This document shows, piece by piece, positions 10,438-18,855 of a stretch of DNA of 21,157 nucleotides. The position numbers were made by a program, and so were the translations under genes. The stretch is from Azolla pinnata (taxonomy: Eukaryota; Streptophyta; Polypodiopsida; Salviniales; Salviniaceae): assembly GCA_037176905.1 (NCBI GenBank), contig JBBBWG010003648.1:1-21157 (forward strand), read 5' to 3'. Positions within the stretch are counted from its first letter, which is position 1; each line of letters starts with the position of its first letter. The notes below the pieces were generated by a model. That model made no database searches and was not told the origin of the DNA. It was given only the letters and a program-made list of their open reading frames with translations.

Positions 10438-10495
10438 CCATTTACGCGAGTTTTGTCGTGAGTATTGCCGCGAGTATAGCCACAAGTATAGCCGA
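10431..10495 (+). repeat. Left subterminal repeat array of the CACTA element
   Basis: Motifs related to GCCGCGAGTATA recur in direct orientation: TTTACGCGAGTTTT, GTCGTGAGTATT, GCCGCGAGTATA, GCCACAAGTATA. The spacing is about 12-16 nt. This block is GC-richer than its surroundings because of the CG dinucleotides. It is the mirror partner of the array next to the right end. Confidence 0.7.
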
Positions 10496-10612
10496 CGTAA
10501 CTTTTTTCAAAAATTTTGACACGCTATTCACCGAGACTATATACACATCTGTAACCAAAAGATTTGACGCGCCGATTATCGCGACCTTGTTGTAAACTTA
10601 CAAAAAACATTG

Positions 10613-10690
10613 TGTCACAAGCAAGATTTGAACTAATGACCTCATTTTACACCAATTAATCTAACATATAATTATATAATATATTTAGTA
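10613..10690 (-). repeat. tRNA-like / repeat module, copy 1
   Basis: On the minus strand this reads GAGGTCATTAGTTCAAATC, resembling a pol III B box. It is followed on the plus strand by AATTATATAATATAT. A related module recurs about 594 bp downstream (copy 2, near 11209). The shared anchor GCAAGATTTGAAC starts at 10621 here and at 11215 in copy 2. Confidence 0.5.
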
Positions 10691-10739
10691 AATATATCTT
10701 TATTATTATTATTTACATTGTACTAAATCTATATCTAAA

Positions 10740-11050
10740 TATACATAAACATGTAGATATACATGAATATATAAATATTTATGTATATATATATATATGC
10801 ATATACAAGCAAATTTGAATCAGACATGTATATACATAGGCGATATACATGTATGCATGGATATACAAGTGAATTTGCATGTATATTTCAATATACATGT
10901 GAATATGCCTGTATCTGACCATTTACAGGTCAATCTACATCAAACATGTACATATATACACGAATCTGCATATATCTATGCATATGCACACAAATATGTA
11001 TGAAAAAATGAATATTTAGATTAATATGCATGTTTGTATATATATACAAG
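10740..11050. repeat. Degenerate ATACATGTGAATATG-type minisatellite, block 1
   Basis: Imperfect units built from ATATACATG, CAAGTGAAT and CATGTATAT alternate across this block and give the repetitive reading frame at 10797-11003. Units are roughly 15-36 nt with strong drift. The block follows tRNA-like copy 1 and has the same order as block 2 after copy 2, so the module-plus-minisatellite pair appears duplicated in tandem. Confidence 0.6.
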
Positions 11051-11208
11051 TGAATATATACTAATATAAGCTAATTTGCAGCTATGTTGCAGCAAACAGA
11101 GCGTATATGTTACAACTATGTTGCAACAAAATGTGCAATAAAGATCCAATTTATCATGTGCTTGCTACAACATAGACTCACTTGTTGCTACAAAATTGCA
11201 ATATTGCA

Positions 11209-11290
11209 TCCTAAGCAAGATTTGAACCCATGACCTCACAATCAAGTGGTCTACCCAATCAATCTAACACACAATTATATAATATATATA
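11209..11290 (-). repeat. tRNA-like / repeat module, copy 2
   Basis: On the minus strand GAGGTCATGGGTTCAAATC is a good match to a pol III B box region, and TTGATTGGGTAGACCAC upstream is A-box-like. It shares GCAAGATTTGAAC, ATGACCTC, CAATYAATCTAACA and AATTATATAATATAT with copy 1. A SINE-derived or tRNA-derived origin is inference. Confidence 0.55.
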
Positions 11291-11339
11291 TTATTATATT
11301 TGAAATAAAATTATTAATATCCAATTATCTATTCATATA

Positions 11340-11745
11340 TAAATCAATATGCGTGTATACATCTAAATATACATGTATATATATACATGAATATATGAAT
11401 ATTTATGCGTATATATATGTATGTATGCATGTACAAGTGAAAATGTATCAAACATGTACATATGCATGGCGAATATGTATGTATGTATATATATATATGT
11501 GTGTGTGTGTGTGTGAATATACATATAGCTAGTTATCCATGTACAGGTGAATATACATGTGTATATACAGTTATAGGTGAATATATATGTAGCTATCCAT
11601 GTACAGGCGAATATACATGTATGTATGCATATGCAGATGAATATACATATATCTATCCATATATTGGTGTATATGAATGTATATATGCGTATACAGATGA
11701 ATATGATTTATCTTAGCTCCATATATAGGTGAATATGAATGTATA
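11340..11745. repeat. GTGAATATACATG-type minisatellite, block 2
   Basis: Repeats of GGTGAATATACATG-like units about 30-36 nt apart (for example from 11513, 11547 and 11577, onward to near 11720) alternate with TATCCATGTACAG segments. A GT dinucleotide run lies at 11498-11515. The apparent Tyr-rich reading frames at 11230-11716 are translations of this satellite and are not genes. Confidence 0.7.
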
Positions 11746-11864
11746 TGCAAGTATGCTTGCTAGTAAAGATCAATATACTTATATGTATACATATATAGAT
11801 AAATCAATATATACAAGAGGAGACAGACAAGTAAGAAATGAAAATATCTCAGACAAGCCTCCTG

Positions 11865-11938
11865 TATAAATAGGTAGTGAGGGCTTGAGTTTCTCATTCA
11901 TCTTACGAGTTCTTAGACTCTTTAGCTTCTGAAATAAA
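11865..11938 (+). promoter_or_regulatory. Promoter/LTR-like module inside the CACTA element
   Basis: A strong TATA box, TATAAATAGG (11865-11874), is followed about 60 nt later by AATAAA (11933-11938). A TATA box closely followed by a poly(A) signal is characteristic of the R region of short plant long terminal repeats. It could instead be the element's own promoter. No terminal TG...CA pair or duplication was resolved. Confidence 0.35.
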
Positions 11939-12114
11939 GAAGATTATGAAGATATATATGTTCTCAAATTGAGAACAAAAAGAAATGTATAAAATTAAAT
12001 AAAATGAGATTTTTTTTAATTTAGATATTTGCAAATAAACTTGCAGTAATGGTCGTGTCTATAGGTGCTATAAAAATTTTGTATACAGATGTAGTAAAAG
12101 TGGCATAAATTTTG

Positions 12115-12415
12115 TAACAAAATTTGTGTATAAATTCACGTAAAAAGTTGTGTAGAGTTTCGTGTATAATTTTGCGTATATTTTTGCGTATATTTTGCAA
12201 ATAATTTTGCATATATTTTCAAGTATAATTTTGTGTATATTGTTTGGTATATTTTTGCATATATGTTCGCGTATATTTTTGCATATAAGATCGTGTATAT
12301 ATTGGCATATATTTTCTCATATAAGATCACGTATATACTCATGTATATATTGGCATATATATTGGCGTATATACTCGCATATATACTCGCGTAAATAGAT
12401 GCGGCAAATTTGCAG
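12115..12415 (-). repeat. Right subterminal repeat array of the CACTA element
   Basis: Read inward from the right end (minus strand), units such as TATATACGCGAG, TATATATGCGAG and TATATACGCCAA recur with a period near 12 nt close to the end. They grade into roughly 16-nt units such as AAAATATACGC farther inside. The block is about 300 bp and explains the Ile/Tyr/His-rich reading frames on both strands. It is the counterpart of the left subterminal array but about five times longer. Confidence 0.75.
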
Positions 12416-12493
12416 CAAATTTTTTATGTTGTTTGCCACGAGTTTTGCCACGATTTTTTATGAACTTTTGTAAAACAAATTTCGCAACAAAAC

Positions 12494-12523
12494 TCGCGAC
12501 AAATTAACCAATACCTTGTAGTG
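12494..12523 (-). repeat. Right terminal inverted repeat of the CACTA element
   Basis: Its reverse complement begins CACTACAAGGTAT and ends TTTGTCGCGA, matching 26 of 30 positions with the left terminus. AGA at 12524-12526 completes the target-site duplication. Confidence 0.92.
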
Positions 12524-12526
12524 AGA

Positions 12527-15300
12527 AAGAAGCAAAATCAAGATTTCGAAGCATTTGAGAATCACTATAACAAGTACAATAAATTAAAAAAATAAAGCGA
12601 CCAAGGAAACTAATAATATTTTAGAAACGATTGGCAATAATTAAGAATGAAAGATAAGGTCAAATTTAGAGGTACTTTCTCGCAAAATATCATTGCATGA
12701 TCTAAGCAAATTTTGACAATTGAGAGTGTAGTTCTAAGTATTAATTGCATTACAACAAAGACCATTTAGATACACCATTGACGGATCATATACTGTATAT
12801 ATCATTAGTAAGAAGAGGGGACAAATGACATATTTTAGAATATTGGAGTTATCATCTAGAAAGAATATCGTCCCAACATTCCAAGCTTTGTTTTCTTATC
12901 TAAACCTTAAGTTCTAGCTCATTTTAAAATTTCAAAGCAACTTAAAACATTGGGGCCTTCACAACTATATACATATTTTGTACATGTACCACAAAATCTG
13001 AATGTTAACAATCTTTGAGAACAAAAGAGAGAATAAAACTAGAAAAGAAACAATGAGAAAACAAAGTGTGTACTTATGAAAGAGAGAAATACTCACATTC
13101 CTCCTTGAGCTTTGACGGTGGAGTCTACTTATTTAAGAAAAGTAGAGAAATTAAAGAAAACACAAAGAAACCAAAGAAATTTTGAGAGAGGAGAGAGAAA
13201 AAAAAGCAAGCAAGAAAAAAAACTGCATAGAGAGGATTACTCATGATATTCCTACCCGAACTTTGTTGGTGGAGACAAAAAAATGAAAGAAATAAGAGCG
13301 AATACAAATAAGACCTAAGAAAAACATAAATAAAAGACCTCATAAATTATGCTTTCACATTAAGTCCACACCTCGCTTAAGGCCACACTAACTTTTGTGA
13401 GTCAATATATGAACTTAAGTGAAGGTTTCTTGTACATGTGTGCCGATTACTTTACATGCATATAAGTGCATATATAAAAATCATTATAAACATTGAAATA
13501 TATATATAGAGAGAGTTTTAAACATTAAAAGATTAATATAGAGTTTCAAGTCTTTTTATATTAGATGTCTTTTTAAACCTATTCATATTATACTCTTGTT
13601 CCACTTACGTTTATTTATATTTTTCTCTCAAATATATTATATATAAGAATGTCATATATAATAGTAATCTAGTGTAAACATGCTTGAAACTTTATATTAA
13701 TCTTTTAACTTCTTAACTCTTTAGCTATGATAAAGAAATAAAAAAATACATACATTCTTTGTTATAACATAAATTTTAAAAATATGTGAAATTAATATTT
13801 TAAATTTTTATTTAAAATTTTAATATTTGAATTTATTTTTTTAATTTAAAATTTAAAAGTAATAAAAATAGACATGTGATAAATGTCAATTTAGACACAG
13901 AATATGTGTGTTTGTTGTCCGTCTATGTTACATTTAACTTCCCATTCAATCTCTCGTTTATATCACGTCTAATTTAAGTAAAATGACATTTAATTTGACA
14001 CAGTTAAGTGCGATATAGGAAAAACATAACAAAACAAATTTCACATTAAATCTTGCATCTAGATGTTGTATATTAATTTGTCATGATACTTATGTATCTT
14101 ATACACAATCACAAATTAACCTCCTCATGTTTAGTCATCAACTAGCTATGTCAGTTGAGTCAATACAATCTATGTTTTTGCAAATCTAAACTTTACAAGG
14201 CAACAAGGACTCATGAAATCAGCCAAAGATCATCAACACGAGCAATCCTTAAAGCATCAGATTAAACCTCTCATGTAAATCCAAGAATATGATTATCATT
14301 TTATAACGCCTTAGCAAACAAAGGCCTTTACTCCACACAAGTCCAAAGAGCTCAAATAAACCAATTTTGTTACAATTTCCCCCATTTTTAGATCCACATG
14401 GGAAAATTTTATTCCTATAAATTGCATATCCACACTTGATGTCATTTGCAAGTTTAACATCGAATAAGTCTTTTAAAATTTCTTATTTGTTTAGTCGTGT
14501 ACTATAATTTGACATAAATTACAAAAAGTATAGACAATGAGTTTCTCTTTGCCTGATTATTTACCTTCTCTCTCTTTGTAATTAAGACAATTTGAATTGG
14601 ATCATTCTGTACTCATTTGGATTATGACTAATTCATTAATATAGTCTCATTGGCATGTTAGTGAGTTTTTTTATCACTATTTCATCTCCTTAGTGTTAGT
14701 AACCTTTCTTTTATTAAATCTAATTATTTGAAAAGTAGCATTGCAACTAATCAAATAACTCTAAGGTGTACATCTTACAGTTTAATTTATATATTAGTAC
14801 TAATATTCATATACATAATAATTTGAAATTTTTATTAGCATAAATTTTTATGATAATGCCAATAAAATATTGATAAGGAACAAAAAAATTACTCGAGCTA
14901 TAAAATTTTGACATTTCAAATTTCTCCATATTCTAGAGGTGGGTAGCTTTACATTAATGTTATAGTTTTAATTATTTTATAACTTACACTTAATTGTTAA
15001 AAGTTTTTTTCTTCTCATTTCAAAAGATAACTTTCACTAGGTGCAACAAGCAAACCTTGGCACATAGTTATAAAGTTCTTTTGGAGGTCTGCATGTGGAT
15101 AAAGAAAGGAAGATTAACAAACATTCCAAAACTCAATTGCTTGAGATTAACAAACTAAGAAAAAATCAATTACTTCATCAAATCACACTTATACACTCCT
15201 TGATTGCCTTTCTTATAGGCTAATGTCAACTAGACAAGCTTTTTCCATAGAGGATTTCATTATCTTGTGGCCCAAGTCAAGCCAATAGAAGCACTGGGCT
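12527..15300. other. AT-rich intergenic DNA without recognisable genes
   Basis: All frames are broken by stops. A purine-rich GA/AAG stretch covers about 13020-13345 and includes two related copies of a short segment (13090-13125 and 13238-13276, both ending in GGTGGAGTC or GGTGGAGAC). Long A/T runs dominate 13720-13870 and 14770-15010. No element boundaries were resolved. Confidence 0.6.
13090..13276. repeat. Diverged tandem duplication, about 148 bp apart
   Basis: TACTCACATTCCTCC...GCTTTGACGGTGGAGTC at 13090-13125 and TACTCATGATATTCC...ACTTTGTTGGTGGAGAC at 13238-13276 share order and endings. Purine-rich AAAGAAA sequence follows each copy. This looks like an old tandem duplication in a repeat; its identity is unknown. 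Confidence 0.45.
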
Positions 15301-15329
15301 TCAATTATACACCCCAAAGGTCAACCCTT

Positions 15330-15395
15330 GTATTGCCAAAGACCTCGAACTTCAAGACAGGGTGTCACACCACTTGAGCTATCAAGTTGGCAACA
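15330..15395 (-). mobile_element. SINE-like tRNA-derived segment
   Basis: On the minus strand, TAGCTCAAGTGG (within 15367-15386) matches the pol III A box. About 20-25 nt further, GAAGTTCGAGGTC (15341-15353) matches the B box. These internal promoters in this spacing are typical of plant tRNA-derived SINEs. There is no tRNA cloverleaf, and the 3' boundary and target duplication were not resolved. Confidence 0.45.
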
Positions 15396-15443
15396 ATTGT
15401 ATATTTTAGGTTGAAAAGAATGGGAAAATTTGTAGAACAATTT

Positions 15444-15640
15444 AAGCTTAGCTAATTAAGCTTTAACTGGTTTAGAAGAAATAGTTCGGAGCTTGAGATC
15501 TCTTGAAGAACTCAAGCTTGTAATGGTCTAGCAAGCATCAAAATTTGAAACCAGTTTGAGCTTAGCGAATTAAGCTTCAACTGGTTCAAACTTAGAAATG
15601 GCTCAAGGCTTGCGATCTCTTGAAGAGCCTCGTGATTTGA
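15444..15640. repeat. Tandem duplication of a 114-bp unit with hairpins
   Basis: GCTTAGCTAATTAAGCTTTA from 15445 recurs as GCTTAGCGAATTAAGCTTCA from 15559. Both are followed by AACTGGTT, a gap, and GATCTCTTGAAGA. In copy 1 AGCTTGAG and CTCAAGCT form a perfect 8-bp inverted repeat around ATCTCTTGAAGAA; in copy 2 the arms are GGCTC/GAGCC. The parallel hairpins suggest a miniature element or a tandem array unit. Confidence 0.6.
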
Positions 15641-15850
15641 ACGTCTGGCTTACAATGATTTTTCTTAACCGATTTGAGCCATGCCGAACCACACCAATAC
15701 CATGAAGCTAAAAAGTGTCTGGTAGTTCCAAATCCGAACATTATATTGGAAAGGCAATGCGGCGCCTTTGCCTCCGAGTTTAATGATATTCGAAAGGTAA
15801 AGACAGACAGAGAGAGACAGACCGAGGGTCAGGGCCATGTGCAGGAGTAG

Positions 15851-15905
15851 AACGATGATGATGATGGTGATGATGATGATGGTGGTGATGATGGCGGTGA
15901 TGGTG
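15851..15905. repeat. GAT/GGT microsatellite
   Basis: Imperfect GATGATGATGGT units. On the minus strand they give an Ile/Thr-rich reading frame at 15665-15940 that is not considered coding. Confidence 0.8.
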
Positions 15906-15990
15906 GGTGCGGGTCTGGGGTGGAAAAAGAAGCAAGACATGTGCCCACATATTCTTTTTGGGCCATTAGGTTAGAATCTTGTTATGATCA

Positions 15991-16050
15991 CATGCATGCA
16001 TGCATACATACATACATACATACATACATACATACATGCAGACATACATA
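15991..16050. repeat. CATA tetranucleotide microsatellite
   Basis: CATGCATGCATGCATACATACATA-type repeat with about ten CATA units, flanked by CATGCATG. Confidence 0.9.
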
Positions 16051-16261
16051 TACCCATCGTGCAGTTGACGCAAAGATACATTGCATGATGCGGATGGACC
16101 ACACGCATACACATAACTGACATGTATGGATCGGATCCATCATCCACAATCCAATGCATCATGATGCCTAATCATTGCAGAAGAAAATTGCTTTGGTGGA
16201 TGGATGCCATGAGTGTGTCTGTATGCACGCCTTTCGTGTACATATATACATAACTTTGCTG

Positions 16262-16400
16262 GGGGCTCGATGGGAAGAGACAGAGATCGAGGCTCATCAG
16301 AAGAAACATACATGTACGAGCCACTGGTTGGAGGTCTCTTCCAGATTGTTCTGTCGTCCGGACCATCAAGGAGCACCTTTGGGGGTGGCATTAGCACGGA
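16262..16400 (-). other. GC-richer segment with an exon-like minus-strand frame
   Basis: This stretch is clearly less AT-rich than its surroundings. In one minus-strand frame it encodes a non-repetitive sequence including LLDGPDDRTIWKRPP and YVSSDEPRSLSLPIEPP. The frame opens at ATG 16397 and runs on to 16140, but beyond 16262 the composition changes. I do not recognise a family. It may be a relic exon or chance. Confidence 0.2.
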
Positions 16401-16439
16401 AACCCATTGCTTCCCGGAATTTGTCTTGCAGCTTCGACT

Positions 16440-16870
16440 TTACCTTTTCCATCGGTTACTACTACTCAGCTGTTGCAGCTGCCACACCTGCAGATAAAAC
16501 TATGGTCTACAAACACACCACCAGATGATGTTGCTATTGTTGCTGATGGTGTTGTTGTTGTTGTTGTTGTTGTTGTTGCCACAACCACAAATAACCATGG
16601 TTTGCAAACTGCTGGCTACAATTGTTTGTCTGCAGATTGTAGTTGTGGTCTATCAGTTGTGCCGGCGGATGTTGTCACCTGCGGTTTTTGTTGGCTACTG
16701 TTCGTAGATGCTTGCTGCAGGTGCACATAAAGGCGCTATGTCAGCTAGCAAACTGACACCGCCGATGTTGTTGCTACAGATAAGCACATTGTTTGCAGCT
16801 GATGCTATTATGACAGTGCAATGAGCGAGTCTATTGCTGCAGCTGGAGCCGCAGGTTTGCTTTGCTACCT
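16440..16870. repeat. GTT microsatellite and CTGCAG-rich degenerate repeat region
   Basis: A GTT run covers about 16549-16577. Around it, variants of CTGCAG followed by GTTGTTGCTAC or GTGGTCTA recur many times (near 16490, 16632, 16715, 16795 and 16840). It looks like a heavily drifted minisatellite. The Val- and Leu-rich frames here follow from the repeat and are not called as genes. Confidence 0.55.
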
Positions 16871-17380
16871 ATGCTCTTACTGTGTTTATTTGAAGGTTGT
16901 TGTGATCCAAGTGTTGTTAGCTTGCTCAATGTCGTTACATACGTAGCATAGTATGCGTATTGTGCATATCCTAAAAGTATTTAATAAAAGTTTTATAAAT
17001 ACTTAGAATACAGCAAATACGGGTTAAATGTTAGTTAATATGCTAATGTGCATTAAATAATGATACAAACTTATGATTAAGTAAACCGACACATCACTAA
17101 AAAAATTTATATTCCATTAATAAATCTATAAAATCTTAAACGGTAGAGGACCGACCAAATTGTAAAGTTAAGTTCATAAAATGACCGATATTTCGTTTCC
17201 AAGACAAACTAGTAGCAGCCCTAGTCAAAACTATTTTTGATATTTATAAGATCAGCACAGAAAAGTAGTTTAAGTATAAAACATGCAGGTTTTAACCAAC
17301 AATCTCTGCTACTACCACCAGCTACAAATCAACAAAAGGATCAAAGCTACTTTTAGGGATGAGGAAAACGCACTTACTTC
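16870..17380. other. AT-rich intergenic DNA, nothing recognised
   Basis: No reading frame, RNA gene or element end is visible. This is the distal upstream region of gene 2. Confidence 0.6.
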
Positions 17381-17382
17381 TT

Positions 17383-18245
17383 TTCCTTTTCTCCTTCTTC
17401 CTTTCTTCTTTTTCCTTCTCATAAATGTATGTTTATATTAAAACAACACAACAATACGAAAAAACATTACTATCAAAACTACTTCGAAAGTAGCGGTGTA
17501 GCAATTTTCACAATTATATTGTATGAGAGCTTTGTCTCTAGATGAGTTAGATTCATGTCATTTTGTATTGTCTATTGTAGCACCTCAGAAGAAAGTTCTT
17601 CTCTCCATTTTCCTCTTCTTTATCTTCTTCTTCTTCTAGGGAGGAGGATAGATTTGCAATTATGGAAAACCCACTTCCTTCTTCTTTCCTTCTTCTTTCT
17701 TCTCCTTCTTCATTCTCCCTCTTCTTTATCTTCTTCTTCTCAGGGATGAGGGTAGATTTGCAATTATGGAAAATCCAACTTCCTTCTTCTTTCTTCTTTC
17801 CTTTTTCCTTCTTCTTCTTCTTCATTCTTCTTCCTTCTTCCTTCTTCTTTCCTTCTTCTTTCTTCTTCCTTTATCCTTCTTCTTCTTCTTCTTCTTCTTC
17901 CTTTATCCTTCTTCTTCTTCTTCTTCTTCTTCATTCTTCTTCCTTCTTCCTTCTTTCTTCAATTGTGGTCTGTGTGAAGTGTTTTCCCCATTCTCCATAG
18001 CTTTTCTCCCTTCTGCTTCCTTCTTCTTCTTCTTCTTCTTCTTCTTCTTCTTCTTCTGCTGCTGCTTCTTCTTCTTCTTCTTTTCTGCTCCTCTCCCTTT
18101 TTCCCTTCTTTTCTGTCGGCCATTTCATGCTTCTCTCCCATTGTATCATTCCTTTCGCTTCTCTTTTCTCTCCGCTTTCATCCCAATTTTGCTTCAGTTC
18201 CACCTCTTCTTCTTCTTCTTCTTCTTCTTCTTCTTCTTCTTCTTC
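17383..18245. repeat. Long TTC/CTT pyrimidine tract upstream of gene 2
   Basis: About 860 bp are dominated by TTC triplets and TTCC variants on the plus strand, with clean TTC runs at about 18021-18056 and 18208-18245. The tract probably belongs to the promoter or 5' leader of the CIP7-related gene. Phe/Ser-rich plus-strand frames and Glu/Lys-rich minus-strand frames here come from triplet periodicity. Confidence 0.85.
17607..17814. repeat. 104-bp tandem duplication within the TTC tract
   Basis: The non-repetitive marker TAGATTTGCAATTATGGAAA occurs at 17649 and again at 17753, exactly 104 bp apart. Each is preceded by a similar CCTCTTCTTTATCTTCTTCTTC block that ends in TAG or CAG followed by GG, resembling a 3' splice site. 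This points to one unequal-crossover or slippage duplication. Confidence 0.8.
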
Positions 18246-18580
18246 CTGGTTGTTTGTACAGCAATCAAAATGCCCACCATTTTCTCTGTCTCCTCCCTCC
18301 GCATTTGGCTTTAGTATCTGTCAATGGTGCCCCTTTCTAACAAGCTTCGGCCTAGAGAGCTGAGCGTATAGTCCTCTCAACTCGCTCTGCTCCCTTTCCC
18401 TGCCTGTTCCGCCCTTACCCCGAGGATTCGCTTCCTTATTCATCGCACATTGCTTCATCGCTGCATTTCCGTATGCTTGTATGACTATATATATCGAGAT
18501 TCCTATGTGATTGTTCCGGATTAGGATCTATAATCCCACAGAAAAGATCGACATAGAATTGGGTTCTGCTTCTCTTGTGT

Positions 18581-18647
<67 letters not shown>

Positions 18648-18657
18648 NNNNNNNNNN
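18581..18657. other. Assembly defect: 67-nt G homopolymer followed by 10 N
   Basis: Positions 18581-18647 are all G and 18648-18657 are N. A pure G run abutting a gap is most simply a sequencing or gap-filling artefact. It lies between the putative promoter/leader and the first coding exon of the CIP7-related gene, so the structure of its 5' untranslated region, and any leader intron, cannot be trusted. Confidence 0.9.
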
Positions 18658-18855
18658 ATTCCTTAATCATAACGAGGCAGATCGAATTGAGGCCTCTCTA
18701 GCCTGAAAGAAACTGTTATCAATTAGAGAACTTGGAATAAATAGCACAGATATCATTTCTCGAGGATTCGAGAGCTGTAAACAAGAAGAATCGGGGAAAT
18801 TAAGCCGAAAGGATCAAGATATACCCTGCTAAAGCACTAGGGGCTGCAAAGAAAG

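Larger units (their letters stand above)
10408..12523. mobile_element. Complete non-autonomous CACTA (EnSpm/CMC) DNA transposon, 2,116 bp
   Basis: The left end begins CACTACAAGGTAT and the right end finishes with its reverse complement. Over the terminal 30 bp, 26 positions match between 10408-10437 and the reverse complement of 12494-12523. The element is flanked by the direct repeat AGA at 10405-10407 and 12524-12526. A CACTA terminus with a 3-bp target duplication is diagnostic of this superfamily. Subterminal direct repeats related to YGCGAGTATA point inward from both ends, as expected for transposase-binding arrays. The interior holds no transposase or other protein-like frame, so mobility would depend on an autonomous relative. 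Internal minisatellites and tRNA-like modules are listed separately. Confidence 0.9.

Noticed and set aside
10797..11716. Tyr-rich plus-strand frames
   Set aside because: They are translations of the ATACATG-type minisatellite inside the CACTA element.
12021..12398. Ile/Tyr/His-rich frames on both strands
   Set aside because: They arise from the right subterminal repeat array of the CACTA element.
11498..12415. CRISPR-like array
   Set aside because: Units lack identical repeats and unique spacers, and the setting is a plant nuclear transposon.
12563..12575. CACTATAACAAG as a second CACTA-like terminus
   Set aside because: No matching inverted end or flanking 3-bp duplication was found in the window.
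14492..14508. 17-nt match GTACTATAATTTGACAT with the region near 7886
   Set aside because: Short, AT-rich and without extended similarity; probably chance or a small relic.
17553..18314. Phe/Ser-rich plus-strand and Glu/Lys-rich minus-strand frames
   Set aside because: They are products of the TTC tract and not conserved proteins.
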